Shown: positions 15,817 to 25,696, numbered from the stretch's first letter. The stretch: DNA of 64,000 bases from Hyphomicrobiales bacterium (GCA_900474095.1 UCOA01000058.1:1-64000), one strand, 5' to 3'. Made by a program: numbers and translations. Notes: generated by a model from the sequence alone, not told the origin.

Positions 15817-18189
15817 CTATTGGCCGGCGGAATTTGGTTTGGCGACGAGGCTCCAGGCCTGCATGGCCTTGGTGAAGGCGTCGGTGCCCGCCGGGCCCTT
15901 TTCCAGCGTCAGCAGAGCGCGGCGCCCATTGCGATAGGTCAGCGGAATGTCGATCCAGCTGCGGCTGCGCAGAAGCTCGGTATTCGTCGCGACGGCTTCG
16001 GGGAAGTCGTTGAGCGCGATCATGTGGAAATCTTCGGTGATCTTCGCCGGCACAGCGATCAGCGGATCGCCACGATCCTGCTCGTTGCGCTTCATCGCAA
16101 CGCGCTGGACGTTTTCGATGCTGCCGCCTTCGAAGTTCTCCGGCAATGAGAAAACGAACTCGATGACGTGGCTTGCAGGCAACGACGAGTCGGCATTGCG
16201 CTTGATGGTCATCAGCGCCGTCAGACCGCGTTCCGGAACATTGATCTGCGCCTGGACGACCGGCTCCGGCTTGGCGTCGCCGCCTGGCGATTCTTCCTTC
16301 ACCGACCAGGCGACATTGCCCTCGATCGCTGTCGGCGCGGATTGTCCGAGGCGCTCCTCATAGAGGAACATCTTCTGGGCGCCGGCAGGAATCTGCTGTG
16401 TCGTCGGATTGGCGGCGGTCTGCTGCCCGGGCACCGGCTGGGCGGGCTGGGCGTCGGCGGTCTGGCCAGCGGGCACTGCTTGCGCCACGTTCTGCGGCGT
16501 GCCTGCCTCGGTCTGGGCGGCAACCGATTTGCCTTCCTCGGTGGCAGCCTCCCCTCCTGGAACGGGCGCTGGCCCCTGATCGACTTCGCTGCCATCCGCC
16601 TGCAGGCGCTGCGTGAATTTGGGGTTGTTGCTGTCGAGCGACGCAACGTCGGTGCCGGGAGGCGTCTCGGCCTGCGTGCTCGTCTGCGGCGTTGCGGCGT
16701 CCTTGGCCCCCTCTTCCGGGCTCGCCTCCGGCGTTTTCTGCCCCGGCACCTGCGCAGTCAGGGACTCAATCGCGGCCGCAACCCAAGAATTGACTACATC
16801 CTGGTTTCGCCAATAGGCATACACCCCACCGCCGACGACGATGAGGAGAGCCGCGATAATTGCGATGACCTTGAGATTGACGGACGAGCGCTTCGGCTCA
16901 GCGCGATAGGAAACCGGCCTGGAAGTAGCCGTCATATCCTCCGTGCTCGCTCCTGCGGCTTCCCTGCTCTGCTGAAAGGCCGCAGCCGCACCGGTGGTCG
17001 TTGCAACGCTGCCGTGTTCGAGGAGTTCGTCAACGTCGCTACCGCCGGCAGAAGGCTGTCCCTGTTGGTCGACGGCCGGCTTCTCGACAGGCCAGGACCA
17101 GTCGGAAATGGCAGGCTCCGTGCTATCTGCGGCAACCGGCGCCGGGCTCTGGGTGAAGGGGTCATTGTCGTCCCATGCCCAGGAATGCGACGGTTCGGCG
17201 GCCTCCTGGCCCTTGCCGCCGGATTCGGCGCGCACGACCGTTTGGGCCGGCTCGTAGTCTGAAAGGTCGGGAATTTCCTCGGTGATCGCAACTTCGCCCG
17301 CAGCCTCCGTCCAGACGGTCTCGCTGTGAGCCACGGCGGGAACCGGATCGTTCCATTCCGGCAGTTCCCACTCGGACGCCGCGGGCATCGGCTTGTCTTC
17401 GGGTCTCGACGACTGCGCGACGAGCTCCTCTTCCAAATCATCTGCCGCATGACCATCGCCCGGGGAAGACGTGACGACCGGCACGGTGTCCGGCAGCTCT
17501 GAAGCAACGCTGTGGCCGGGCTCATCCTGCGCTTCCGCAGTTTCCTGCGTCTCGACAAATTCCGGCTGTTGCGGCGCGGATTCCGCCGCGGGCGCGGCTT
17601 CGGTCTGCTCGGAGACGAGTTCCTCGTATTCGGCAACCGTCTCGGAGACAGTCTCGTGGGCGACCGCTTCCTCATATGCCGGGGGCTCGGCCGTTTCCTC
17701 TACCGCGGGAACCGCTTCCTCATATGCCGGGGGTTCGGCGGTTTCCTCCGCCGCGGGAACCGCTTCCGTATCATAGGTCTCCACCGGCTCAACCGGCTCA
17801 TAATACCGCTCTTCGGCGGCATCCACGCGGTGTTCCTCGGGCACGGGCTCTGCGACCGGTTCTGCCTCGTCTGGTTCTGCCTCGTCGACGGTTGCCGTTT
17901 CCACCGCGGCATCCGCCGGCTCGACGGCAACACCTTCAGCCACTGCATCGACCGGCTGATCTTCAAGCGCAGGAAGTGCTTCGGCGTGGTCGCTCTCGAC
18001 CTCGTTGATCGCCGCCTCCAGCTTGACCATCTGGCGTTCGATCATCTCGTCCGAGGGACGAGGTTTCATGCTTTCGAGCTGACGGCGGACGGCGCCCCGG
18101 GCCTTTTCGTAGACCTTGGCCCGCATCTCGGGAACATTGTCCGACAGACCATCGACGGTCCTTCGAATAACTGCAACAAAATCCGCCAT
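15817..18189 (-). CDS. Large acidic single-pass membrane protein, unknown function
   Basis: A 790-residue protein. Residues 1-65 form a conserved-looking helical N-terminus (MADFVAVIRRTVDGLSDNVP, KVYEKARGAVRRQLESM). About 70-440 is a disordered Glu/Ala/Pro/Val-rich region containing a 16-residue tandem repeat. A basic patch (RAEPKRSSVNLK) leads into one transmembrane helix, VIAIIAALLIVVGGGVYAYW, near residue 455. The rest is a Pro/Gln/Ala linker and a C-terminal globular domain of about 180 residues (from QKMFLYEERLG) with many beta strands. The charge pattern suggests the N-terminal part is cytoplasmic and the C-terminal domain periplasmic. I do not recognise a function. Confidence 0.78.
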   Translation of the reverse strand: MADFVAVIRRTVDGLSDNVPEMRAKVYEKARGAVRRQLESMKPRPSDEMIERQMVKLEAAINEVESDHAEALPALEDQPVDAVAEGVAVEPADAAVETATVDEAEPDEAEPVAEPVPEEHRVDAAEERYYEPVEPVETYDTEAVPAAEETAEPPAYEEAVPAVEETAEPPAYEEAVAHETVSETVAEYEELVSEQTEAAPAAESAPQQPEFVETQETAEAQDEPGHSVASELPDTVPVVTSSPGDGHAADDLEEELVAQSSRPEDKPMPAASEWELPEWNDPVPAVAHSETVWTEAAGEVAITEEIPDLSDYEPAQTVVRAESGGKGQEAAEPSHSWAWDDNDPFTQSPAPVAADSTEPAISDWSWPVEKPAVDQQGQPSAGGSDVDELLEHGSVATTTGAAAAFQQSREAAGASTEDMTATSRPVSYRAEPKRSSVNLKVIAIIAALLIVVGGGVYAYWRNQDVVNSWVAAAIESLTAQVPGQKTPEASPEEGAKDAATPQTSTQAETPPGTDVASLDSNNPKFTQRLQADGSEVDQGPAPVPGGEAATEEGKSVAAQTEAGTPQNVAQAVPAGQTADAQPAQPVPGQQTAANPTTQQIPAGAQKMFLYEERLGQSAPTAIEGNVAWSVKEESPGGDAKPEPVVQAQINVPERGLTALMTIKRNADSSLPASHVIEFVFSLPENFEGGSIENVQRVAMKRNEQDRGDPLIAVPAKITEDFHMIALNDFPEAVATNTELLRSRSWIDIPLTYRNGRRALLTLEKGPAGTDAFTKAMQAWSLVAKPNSAGQ
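17663..17758 (-). repeat. 48-bp tandem repeat within a coding sequence (2 copies)
   Basis: Two adjacent 48-bp copies (17663-17710 and 17711-17758) differ at a few positions and a partial third begins at 17759. Each encodes the 16-residue unit EEAVPAVEETAEPPAY (second copy AAEE). The 48-bp length keeps the frame, so copy number can change without breaking the gene. Confidence 0.85.
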
Positions 18190-18252
18190 CAGAACTTTCT
18201 CATACAATCGGCGTATTTACGCCAGACCCTTCCCCAGTCGTAAGCGCGAAGA

Positions 18253-19551
18253 CTAGTCCTCAAACGGGTCCGTCACAAGTATCGTGTCATCGCGCTCGGG
18301 GCTGGTCGAAAGCAGTGCGACCGGTGCCCCGATCAGCTCTTCCACCTGCCGGACATATTTGATCGCCTGGGCGGGAAGATCTGCCCATTTGCGGGCGCCC
18401 ACGGTCGATTCCTTCCAGCCTTCCAGCGTGATGTAGACGGGCTTTGCCTGGGCCTGCTGCGCCTGACTTGCCGGCAGATGATCGATCTCGACACCGTCCA
18501 GAGTATAACCGACACAAATCTTCAGTTCATCGAGACCATCGAGGACATCGAGCTTGGTCAGAGCGATGCCGGTGATGCCGTTGGTTGCCACCGACTGGCG
18601 GACAAGGGCAGCGTCGAACCAGCCGCAGCGGCGCTTGCGGCCCGTCACCGTGCCGAACTCATGGCCCTTTTCGCCGAGGAACTGGCCGATTTCGTCGTGC
18701 AGTTCGGTCGGGAAGGGTCCCTCGCCGACGCGCGTCGTGTAGGCCTTGGTAATCCCGAGGATATAGCCGAGCGCACCTGGACCCATGCCCGAACCTGCCG
18801 CCGCCTGTCCTGCGACAGTGTTCGACGAGGTGACGAAGGGATAGGTGCCGTGATCGATGTCGAGCAACGTGCCCTGCGCACCCTCGAACAGGATGCGCGC
18901 GCCCTTGCGGCGATGACGGTCAAGCAGCAGCCAGACCGTATCCATGAACGGCAGCACGCGGGCGGCGATGGAGGACAGTTCCGCCATGATCGCCTCATGA
19001 CTCACCTCCGGCTCGCCAAGACCGCGGCGCAGCGCATTATGGTGGGTCAGAAGGCGGTCGACCTTGGCCGGCAGCGTGTCGAGATCGGCGAGATCCATGA
19101 CACGGATGGCGCGGCGGCCGACCTTGTCCTCGTAAGCCGGGCCGATGCCACGGCGGGTGGTGCCGATCTTGGTGCCGCTGTTGGAAGCTGCATCTTCGCG
19201 GATACCGTCGAGTTCGCGGTGCAGCGAGAGGATAAGCGTCGCATTGTCGGCGATGCGCAGGTTTTCCGGCGTAATCGTCACGCCCTGCTTGTCGAGCTTC
19301 TCGATTTCGGCGATCAGCGCATGCGGATCGATGACGACGCCATTGCCGATGACGGCGAGCTTGCCGGGACGCACAACGCCCGAAGGCAGGAGGGAAAGCT
19401 TGTAGCTGGTGCCGTCGATCACCAGGGTATGGCCGGCATTGTGACCGCCCTGAAAGCGCACGACGACATCGGCGCGCTCCGAGAGCCAGTCGACAATCTT
19501 GCCCTTGCCTTCGTCACCCCATTGCGATCCGACCACCACGACATTCGTCAT
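18253..19551 (-). CDS. purA: Adenylosuccinate synthetase PurA
   Basis: Joins IMP and aspartate using GTP to make adenylosuccinate, the first committed step to AMP. The 432-residue length is standard. The GTP-loop [16 protein letters not shown] has catalytic Asp13; [12 protein letters not shown] follows with catalytic His. The motifs [14 protein letters not shown] and [17 protein letters not shown] (IMP binding) and [11 protein letters not shown] are all intact. No purine cluster surrounds it. The 293-bp stretch upstream (19552-19844) shows no gene or clear regulatory motif beyond AT-rich sequence near 19610-19625. Confidence 0.97.
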   Translation of the reverse strand: MTNVVVVGSQWGDEGKGKIVDWLSERADVVVRFQGGHNAGHTLVIDGTSYKLSLLPSGVVRPGKLAVIGNGVVIDPHALIAEIEKLDKQGVTITPENLRIADNATLILSLHRELDGIREDAASNSGTKIGTTRRGIGPAYEDKVGRRAIRVMDLADLDTLPAKVDRLLTHHNALRRGLGEPEVSHEAIMAELSSIAARVLPFMDTVWLLLDRHRRKGARILFEGAQGTLLDIDHGTYPFVTSSNTVAGQAAAGSGMGPGALGYILGITKAYTTRVGEGPFPTELHDEIGQFLGEKGHEFGTVTGRKRRCGWFDAALVRQSVATNGITGIALTKLDVLDGLDELKICVGYTLDGVEIDHLPASQAQQAQAKPVYITLEGWKESTVGARKWADLPAQAIKYVRQVEELIGAPVALLSTSPERDDTILVTDPFED

Positions 19552-19844
19552 TTCAGTTTTCCTGTTTCCACGCGCCAGTCATTGCGCTGTCTTCAAACCC
19601 GCGCATCTATACTGTTTTGTTTTTTGGAAAGCGACCCTGTTTAGGCGCGGATCGGGGCTTTTTGCATGACAAAGAGGGCATTTAGGCCCCGGAGGCAGCG
19701 GCGGGACGGGCTTCGGCAGGACGGGATCGACGGCAGATACCCGCTAAACGGACGAGATCGCCGTATATTCGCCCGTTTCTGCACTGGTCGGCGGGCGCGT
19801 CAGCGATTTACAGCCGCATCGTCTCTCCACGTCCGAGGCCGGTG

Positions 19845-19940
19845 CTAGGCTCCGCCGCACATATGCTGTGAGTCCGCCAGAATCCATGTGCCGCCGGTTC
19901 GTTTGTTGGTCGTCATATAGACCCGCCCCCTGTCGTCGCC
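19845..19940 (-). other. Out-of-frame C-terminal continuation of the LprI-like gene
   Basis: Shifting frame just after the codons for HHCP (around 19941-19945), the minus strand reads GDDRGRVYMTTNKRTGG, then TWILADSQHMCGGA and a stop at 19845. The composition, cysteine and aromatic pattern look like a genuine protein end, unlike the in-frame tail MATTGGGSI. One base appears to be missing or two extra relative to an intact gene. Confidence 0.55.
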
Positions 19941-20521
19941 ATCGGACAATGATGGGGAATGGAGATGAGGCACATGACAACCTCGTCCCTTGGCTTTGAC
20001 GCGATCAGCTCTTCTTCACGGTTGTAGGAGACCTGATAGCCTTCATTGGTGAAGTCGATGCCGGTTCCGCCGTCAAAATCGTCGCCGATGCGCGGATGCA
20101 CCTCGTCCACCTGCGTAAGAACACATTGACCGACTTTTTCCGGCACTGCTGCTGACGCCTTGGCACGACCCAATGCAATGGTTTCCGCGGTAATGTCCTT
20201 TCGGATGTCAACGGTGGCGCCGAGATCGTTGTATGCATCGAGCACGCCGAGATAAGTACTGAGAACGCAGGCGCGATCGGCGCCGCAGGCATGCCGATCC
20301 GCCAGAAAATCCCGCGCGATACGCGGTACGTTTTCATCCGGCGATGCCGCCTTCGCTTCGGCATAGGCCGATTTCAGCAAGCTGTCCAAAAGCGAGATTT
20401 GCGGAACATCGCAAACCAGATGCTCATCGGTCGTGGCGGCCTTGGCGCAATCGAATCCGGCCGCAGCGGCAGGCACACATGAGATCGCCGTCAAAATTGT
20501 TATCGTCAGAATCCGCTTCAT
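19913..20521 (-). CDS. Secreted LprI-like cysteine-rich protein, probably frameshifted near its end
   Basis: The 202-residue frame has a signal peptide (residues 1-20, ending AAAAG). An LprI-like domain follows: FDCAKAATTDEHLVCDVPQI, LADRHACGADRACVLSTYL, with four regularly spaced cysteines. Such domains inhibit lysozyme in some bacteria and are common in periplasmic proteins; the role here is unknown. The C-terminal region (GTGIDFTNEGYQVSYNREEE, DEVVMCLISIPHHCP) seems to continue in another frame (see 19845-19940), so the last nine residues read here may not be native. Either a sequencing error, a recent mutation or frameshifting could explain it. Confidence 0.7.
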   Translation of the reverse strand: MKRILTITILTAISCVPAAAAGFDCAKAATTDEHLVCDVPQISLLDSLLKSAYAEAKAASPDENVPRIARDFLADRHACGADRACVLSTYLGVLDAYNDLGATVDIRKDITAETIALGRAKASAAVPEKVGQCVLTQVDEVHPRIGDDFDGGTGIDFTNEGYQVSYNREEELIASKPRDEVVMCLISIPHHCPMATTGGGSI

Positions 20522-20707
20522 TTTTACGCTCCGCCTGGCGCCGAACCTCTCACGGCGTCAACACGGGAACAAGCCGGGCGAAGGCTAATAATGCGGGGTT
20601 GCCTTATGTCCGCCGGATTGATTCAATGCGAACGCGGTGTCATGACGGCTCGACGTGACCGCGCCATTCTTGCAATCCTTCAATCCACATGCCGCCCCAG
20701 GAACACC

Positions 20708-21619
20708 GTGCCCGTAAATCTTCAAGCCTATGTCATTCTCTGCATCACCACATTGATCTGGGGTGGCAATTCGGTGGCCGGCAAGATGGCGGTCGGCCAT
20801 GTCAGCCCGATGATGCTGACCAGCCTGCGCTGGGTGGTCGCCTGTATTGTCCTTCTGATTTTCGCGGCTCCGCAGGTGCGCCGCGACTTGCCGGTGATCC
20901 GCAAGAACTGGCTGCTTTTGCTCGGCTACGGCACCGTCGGCTTCACCGCCTTCAACGCGTTTCTCTATTCAGCGCTGCAATATACCAGCGCCATCAACGC
21001 CGTCATCGAACAGGCCGGCATCCCGATGGTGATCTTCGTGTTGAACTACCTGCTCTTCCGCACGGCCTTCTCGATGGCGCAGATCGCAGGCTTCACGCTG
21101 ACGCTGTTCGGTGTGGCACTGACCGCGTCGCATGGCGATCTCTCAGCGCTCCTGTCGCTCCAGCTCAACCAGGGTGATGCTCTGATGATGGCCGCCGTGC
21201 TCGTCTATGCCGGCTATACCGTGGCGCTGCGCTGGAAGCCGAACATTCACTGGAAGAGCCTGATCGCAATTTCGGCCCTGGGTGCCCTGCTGAGCAGCAT
21301 ACCGCTCGTCGCCTGGGAATTTTCCACTGGCAGCATCATCTTGCCTGACGCTCAAAGCTGGGCCATCGTTGCCTATGCCGGCCTCCTGCCTTCATTGGTG
21401 TCGCAAATCCTCTATGTGCGGGGCGTCGAACTGATTGGCCCCAATCGCGCCGGCCTGTTCATCAACACCATCCCGATGTTCGGCACGCTTCTGTCCATCG
21501 CGCTCATCGGCGAGGCCCTGCAGACATTCCATGTCGTCGCCATGGTGCTGGTGCTTGGCGGCATCGCGGTTGCGGAACGCGGCCGCCCACGCCCGCCGCA
21601 AGAGGCCGAAGCGAGATAG
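20708..21619 (+). CDS. DMT-superfamily (EamA) membrane transporter
   Basis: A 303-residue inner-membrane protein with about ten hydrophobic helices in two EamA repeats. The first starts LQAYVILCITTLIWGGNSVAGK and ends near LFGVALTAS; the second starts MMAAVLVYAGYTVALRW. Motifs such as QYTSAINAVIEQAGIPMVIF and GAnonspecific GPNRAGLFINTIPMFGTLLS are typical of drug/metabolite exporters (RhaT/YdcZ relatives). The substrate is unknown. GTG 20708 has CAGGAAC upstream; in-frame ATGs at 20591 and beyond would add residues before the first helix. It is convergent with serA. Confidence 0.82.
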   Translation: MPVNLQAYVILCITTLIWGGNSVAGKMAVGHVSPMMLTSLRWVVACIVLLIFAAPQVRRDLPVIRKNWLLLLGYGTVGFTAFNAFLYSALQYTSAINAVIEQAGIPMVIFVLNYLLFRTAFSMAQIAGFTLTLFGVALTASHGDLSALLSLQLNQGDALMMAAVLVYAGYTVALRWKPNIHWKSLIAISALGALLSSIPLVAWEFSTGSIILPDAQSWAIVAYAGLLPSLVSQILYVRGVELIGPNRAGLFINTIPMFGTLLSIALIGEALQTFHVVAMVLVLGGIAVAERGRPRPPQEAEAR

Positions 21620-21705
21620 GATACACCGCAACTGGGCAGATCGCGGAGCGCCAACGATAGGCCGTATTTTCTCGGCCCTGCGGCTCGCTTTTCATTAACG
21701 AAAGA

Positions 21706-21729
21706 CGCGCCGGAGGTAAATCCGGCGCG
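21706..21729. terminator. Hairpin between EamA gene and serA
   Basis: Nine-base arms CGCGCCGGA and TCCGGCGCG flank GGTAAA. It sits between convergent stops. On the minus strand it is followed by TCTTTCGTT, weakly U-rich. Confidence 0.6.
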
Positions 21730-21782
21730 CCCCTGTATCAGGCTGGGAGGTAATACGCACCCAGCGGAGCGCGCATCGAGGA

Positions 21783-23378
21783 TCAATCGACGTTGAACAC
21801 CAGCTGCTTTGCCTGGCGGATTGCCGGGTTGGCGCGCAGCTTGTCGAGAACGTTTTCCGACACCGCGGCGTCGACATAGAGGAGCGCGATGGCATCCGAG
21901 CCGGCATGGTGGCGACCAAGCTGGAAGTTGGCGATGTTGACGCCGGCATCACCCAAAGTCATGCCGATGAAGCCGATCATGCCGGGAACGTCGGTGTTGG
22001 TGATGTAGACCATGTGGTTGCCGACGTCGGCATCCAGATTGATGTCCTTGATCTGGATGAAACGCGGCTTGCCGTCGGAGAAGACGGTGCCCGCAACCGA
22101 GCGCGTCTGGTTCGCTGTCGTCACGGTCAGCTTGATGTAACCGTCGAAGACGCCCGACTTGTCGCGCTTGACTTCGGAAAGGATGATGCCCTTTTCCTTG
22201 ATCATCACCGGTGCCGAAACCATGTTGACGTCGGCCACCTGCGCCCGGATCAGGCCGGCAAGTGCAGCACTCGTCAAAGCCTTGGTGTTCATGCCGGCCG
22301 TCGCGCCGTCGTAAAGGATCTCGATTTCCTTGATGGCGCTTTCCGTCACCTGGCCGACAAAGGCGCCGAGGACATCGGCAAGCCGGATGAAAGGCTTCAG
22401 GATCGGTGCTTCTTCAGCCGTGATCGACGGCATGTTGATAGCGTTGGAGACAGCACCTTTGACCAGATAGTCCGACATCTGCTCGGCGACTTGCAGGGCG
22501 ACATTCTCCTGCGCTTCCGTGGTGGAAGCGCCGAGATGCGGCGTGCAGACGACATTCGGCAGGCCGAACAGCGGGCTTTCCGTCGCGGGCTCGACTTCGA
22601 AAACGTCGAAGCCGGCCCCGGCGACATGACCCGCCTTGATGGCGTCGGCAAGGGCATGCTCGTCGACCAGGCCGCCGCGGGCGCAGTTGATGATGCGCAC
22701 GCCGGGCTTGGTCTTCGCCAGCGCCTCACGGCCGAGGATGCCGCGCGTCTTGTCGGTCATCGGCACATGCAGGGTGATGAAATCAGCCTGAGCGAGAAGT
22801 TCATCCAGCTCGACCTTGGTCACGCCCATTTCCTCGGCCCGTTCCTTCGACAGGAAGGGATCATAGGCAAGCACGTGCATCTTCAAGCCGATGGCGCGGG
22901 CGCAGACGATGCCGCCGATATTGCCGGCGCCGATGACGCCAAGCGTCTTGCCGGTGATCTCGACACCCATGAACTTCGATTTTTCCCACTTGCCGGCCTG
23001 GGTCGAGTTATCGGCCTGCGGCAGTTGGCGGGCGACGGCGAACATCAGCGCGATGGCGTGCTCGGCCGTCGTGATCGAGTTCCCGAACGGCGTGTTCATG
23101 ACGATGATGCCACGGCGCGAGGCGGCCGGGATATCGACATTGTCGACACCGATGCCGGCGCGGCCGATGACCTTGAGGTTGGTCGCAGCCGCAATCAGCT
23201 TTTCCGTGGCCTTGGTGGCTGAGCGGATGGCGAGACCGTCATAGTTGCCGATGACTGCGGCCAGCTTTTCCTTGTCCTTGCCGAGTTGCGGCTGGAAATC
23301 GACTTCGACGCCGCGATCGCGGAAGATCTGGACGGCGGTTTCCGACAGTTCATCGGATACGAGTACGCGAGGTGCCAT
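21783..23378 (-). CDS. serA: D-3-phosphoglycerate dehydrogenase SerA
   Basis: Oxidises 3-phosphoglycerate to 3-phosphohydroxypyruvate with NAD, the first step of serine synthesis. The 531-residue long form is present. The substrate domain is at residues about 1-100 and 290-310, and the NAD-binding domain has GKTLGVIGAGNIGGIV. Catalytic Arg and Glu lie in RIINCARGGLVDE and nearby, with His in TPHLGASTTEAQENV. An intervening ASB domain and a C-terminal ACT domain (NTDVPGMIGFIGMTLGDAGV) suggest serine feedback. It lies 73 bases after serC on the same strand and is probably co-transcribed under the serC leader RNA. Confidence 0.96.
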   Translation of the reverse strand: MAPRVLVSDELSETAVQIFRDRGVEVDFQPQLGKDKEKLAAVIGNYDGLAIRSATKATEKLIAAATNLKVIGRAGIGVDNVDIPAASRRGIIVMNTPFGNSITTAEHAIALMFAVARQLPQADNSTQAGKWEKSKFMGVEITGKTLGVIGAGNIGGIVCARAIGLKMHVLAYDPFLSKERAEEMGVTKVELDELLAQADFITLHVPMTDKTRGILGREALAKTKPGVRIINCARGGLVDEHALADAIKAGHVAGAGFDVFEVEPATESPLFGLPNVVCTPHLGASTTEAQENVALQVAEQMSDYLVKGAVSNAINMPSITAEEAPILKPFIRLADVLGAFVGQVTESAIKEIEILYDGATAGMNTKALTSAALAGLIRAQVADVNMVSAPVMIKEKGIILSEVKRDKSGVFDGYIKLTVTTANQTRSVAGTVFSDGKPRFIQIKDINLDADVGNHMVYITNTDVPGMIGFIGMTLGDAGVNIANFQLGRHHAGSDAIALLYVDAAVSENVLDKLRANPAIRQAKQLVFNVD

Positions 23379-23451
23379 GATTGGCCTCCATTGGTTTCGT
23401 CAAAAATTGAAAGGGGTATAGAACCGCGCCCTGTGGCGCGGTCATGAACCG

Positions 23452-24630
23452 TCAGGCCGCAGCCTGGGAAAGCATCGCCTTCTGGGTCGCAAAAGCCCAG
23501 TCGAACCAAGGCATCAGCGCCTCGAGGTCCGCGGTCTCGATCGTCGCACCGGCCCAGATACGGAAACCGGACGGGGCATCGCGATAGGCGCCGATGTCGT
23601 GGGCAACACCCTGCTTTTCAAGCAGCGCCACCAACCCCTTGGCAAAGGCGTCCTGCCCCGCAGCATCGAGGGCTGCGACATCTTTGTCGACGATCTTCAG
23701 GCAGACCGACGTATTGGACTGGGTTGCCTCCACAGCGGCCAGATTGGCGATCCAGTCCGTCTTGGCGACGAAATCGTGGATCACTTGCGCATTGGCATCG
23801 GCCCGCGCCATCAATGCCTTGAGACCACCCAGCTTCTTTGCCCAGTTAAGCGCATCGATATAGTCCTCGACGCAGAGCATCGACGGCGTGTTGATCGTCT
23901 CGCCCTGGAAGATACCTTCGATGATCTTGCCGCCCTTCGTCATGCGGAAGATCTTCGGCAGCGGCCAGGAAGGTTCATAGCTTTCCAGCCGCTCGACGGC
24001 GCGCGGCGACAGGATGAGGATGCCGTGCGCACCCTCGCCGCCCAAAACCTTCTGCCAGGAGAAGGTGACGACATCGAGCTTGGCGAAATCGAGGTCCTGC
24101 GCAAACGCGGCAGAGGTCGCGTCGCAGATCGTCAGGCCCTTGCGGTCGGCCGGAATGAAATCGGCATTGGGAACACGGACTCCCGAGGTCGTGCCGTTCC
24201 AGGTGAAAACCACGTCGCGGTCGAAATCGAGCTTGGAGAGGTCCGGAAGCAGGCCATAGTCGGCCACGATCTTGCGGGTGTCGGGGAGCTTCAGCTCCTT
24301 GACGACATCGGAAACCCAGCCGGAACCGAAGCTTTCCCAGGCGACCATATCAACGCCGCGGGGGCCGAGTAGCGACCAGAGCGCCATCTCGACAGCGCCG
24401 GTGTCGGACGCAGGCACGATGCCGATGCGGTAATCCGCCGGTACTTCCAGAACTTCGCGGGTGAGGTCGATGGCTTGCTTCAGCTTGCTCTTGCCAACCT
24501 TGGCACGATGCGAGCGACCGAGGGCCGCATCAGAGAGCGCTTCGAGCGACCAACCGGGGCGCTTCGAGCAGGGGCCAGAAGAAAAATGGGTATTTGCCGG
24601 ACGCAATTCCGGCGTAGCAGGGGTCGTCAT
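23452..24630 (-). CDS. serC: Phosphoserine aminotransferase SerC
   Basis: PLP enzyme that converts 3-phosphohydroxypyruvate and glutamate to phosphoserine, the second step of serine synthesis; the same enzyme family also serves pyridoxal phosphate synthesis. Residues 1-392. The PLP lysine is Lys194 in [17 protein letters not shown], and [11 protein letters not shown] and CDATSAAF are family signatures. It matches the alphaproteobacterial/archaeal-type SerC rather than the E. coli form. The gene heads a serC-serA operon and is preceded by a two-hairpin leader (24631-24673), whose second loop contains the Shine-Dalgarno. Confidence 0.95.
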   Translation of the reverse strand: MTTPATPELRPANTHFSSGPCSKRPGWSLEALSDAALGRSHRAKVGKSKLKQAIDLTREVLEVPADYRIGIVPASDTGAVEMALWSLLGPRGVDMVAWESFGSGWVSDVVKELKLPDTRKIVADYGLLPDLSKLDFDRDVVFTWNGTTSGVRVPNADFIPADRKGLTICDATSAAFAQDLDFAKLDVVTFSWQKVLGGEGAHGILILSPRAVERLESYEPSWPLPKIFRMTKGGKIIEGIFQGETINTPSMLCVEDYIDALNWAKKLGGLKALMARADANAQVIHDFVAKTDWIANLAAVEATQSNTSVCLKIVDKDVAALDAAGQDAFAKGLVALLEKQGVAHDIGAYRDAPSGFRIWAGATIETADLEALMPWFDWAFATQKAMLSQAAA

Positions 24631-24673
24631 CTGAGCTATCCTTCCAGATAGAAAGCCTCTCGTTAGGGAGAGG
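24631..24673 (-). ncRNA. serC leader RNA motif (cis-regulatory candidate)
   Basis: Two compact hairpins precede serC on the minus strand. The first pairs CCTCTC with GAGAGG (24656-24673). The second pairs CTATC with GATAG around TGGAAG (24636-24651), so the ribosome site GGAAGGA lies in its loop and 3' arm, six bases before the ATG codon region. This matches the arrangement of the alphaproteobacterial serC motif reported upstream of serC-serA operons. The mechanism is unknown; control of translation start is an inference from Shine-Dalgarno sequestration. Confidence 0.75.
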
Positions 24674-24782
24674 TGGCCTGCCGCCGTGAATATTGCGGAC
24701 CGGGAAGGAAGTCAACACACTTATGTCGCTGCTGAAAAGATTTTTGGCGCTGATGAGCGACTTCGGGGGACGCCCGTTCTGT

Positions 24783-25595
24783 CTACCAAAGCGCAAGGCG
24801 CAGGCCGACGCGAACCTCGTGGCGGCCGAGGCCGTCGTCGAAACCGTCGATATCGCTGCTGCCGAAGATCTCGCCGTCAGCAATCTGCGCGTAGCGATAG
24901 CCGAAATCGAGCTTCAGCCGTTCCGTCATGTCGTAGGAAACCCCGGCCATCAGGGCATAGGTGAGGCGCCAGCTGCTGTCGCCGTCAAAGGACTGCGTGG
25001 CGGCGGCGGCGCCCGAGCAGGCGGCGGCGCCTGCGACGCAGGTGGTTGTCAGCGAGACATCGCTCCAACGCAACCGGGTCACGCCGAGACCGGCACCAAG
25101 ATAGGGTGTGAAGCCGGCCAGCGTCGCGAGATCGACATAGCCATTCGCCATGATGCCGATCGCACTGTAGTCGGCGCGCATGCCTCCCGCGCAGGACGTG
25201 CCTGCCGCTTCGCCGCCGCAAGGAACGTCCGCTTCACCCGAACCGTCGAATTGTCCATCGAAATAGTCGCCGGTCAGATCAGCGCGGAACATGTCGTTGA
25301 ACTGATAGCCGACACCCAGCGCGCCCGAGAACGGTTTGCCGAAGCGGGCGTCGTCGAAAGAGGCCGTGTCCGTCGTGCCGGTACCGGCGTCAAACAGACG
25401 AAGCGAGGGATCCCCCTCCTCCGCCCAGCCGGCATAACCGAGATCGCCGCGCAGATAAAAGCCCCCTGTTCCGGTTTCCGCCGCCGAGATGGTGACTTCC
25501 GGCACATCGAGCAGCTCGTCCGCCGCCATCGCCTGGTTGCTGGCAGCCAGCAGCGCCAGCGCGGATGCATTGAGGAGAATATGTCGCCAGTTCAT
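24783..25595 (-). CDS. Outer-membrane beta-barrel protein, Omp25/31-like (copy 1)
   Basis: A 270-residue exported protein. The signal peptide (MNWRHILLNASALALLAASN, ending QAMA) precedes an eight-strand-type barrel beginning GGFYLRGDLGYAGW and ending EVRVGLRLALW, with a C-terminal aromatic for outer-membrane assembly. Similar to OMP_b-brl/Omp25-type proteins of Rhizobiales. Two extra cysteine-containing loops (PCGGEAAGTSCAGG, TTCVAGAAACSG) should face outside. The neighbouring minus-strand gene (25867-26688) is a paralog of similar length. Its upstream region carries a perfect CtrA box and a 9-bp palindrome. Start ATG 25595 has AAGGAC upstream. Confidence 0.85.
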   Translation of the reverse strand: MNWRHILLNASALALLAASNQAMAADELLDVPEVTISAAETGTGGFYLRGDLGYAGWAEEGDPSLRLFDAGTGTTDTASFDDARFGKPFSGALGVGYQFNDMFRADLTGDYFDGQFDGSGEADVPCGGEAAGTSCAGGMRADYSAIGIMANGYVDLATLAGFTPYLGAGLGVTRLRWSDVSLTTTCVAGAAACSGAAAATQSFDGDSSWRLTYALMAGVSYDMTERLKLDFGYRYAQIADGEIFGSSDIDGFDDGLGRHEVRVGLRLALW

Positions 25596-25696
25596 CGTCG
25601 TGTCCTTGGAACAGCTATCCGTCACGGCTGCAAGCACGCCTTACAGCGCCGCGCAAAGGTCGCTGTAACGCTTTCAATCTGCTGCAGAATTTTAAT

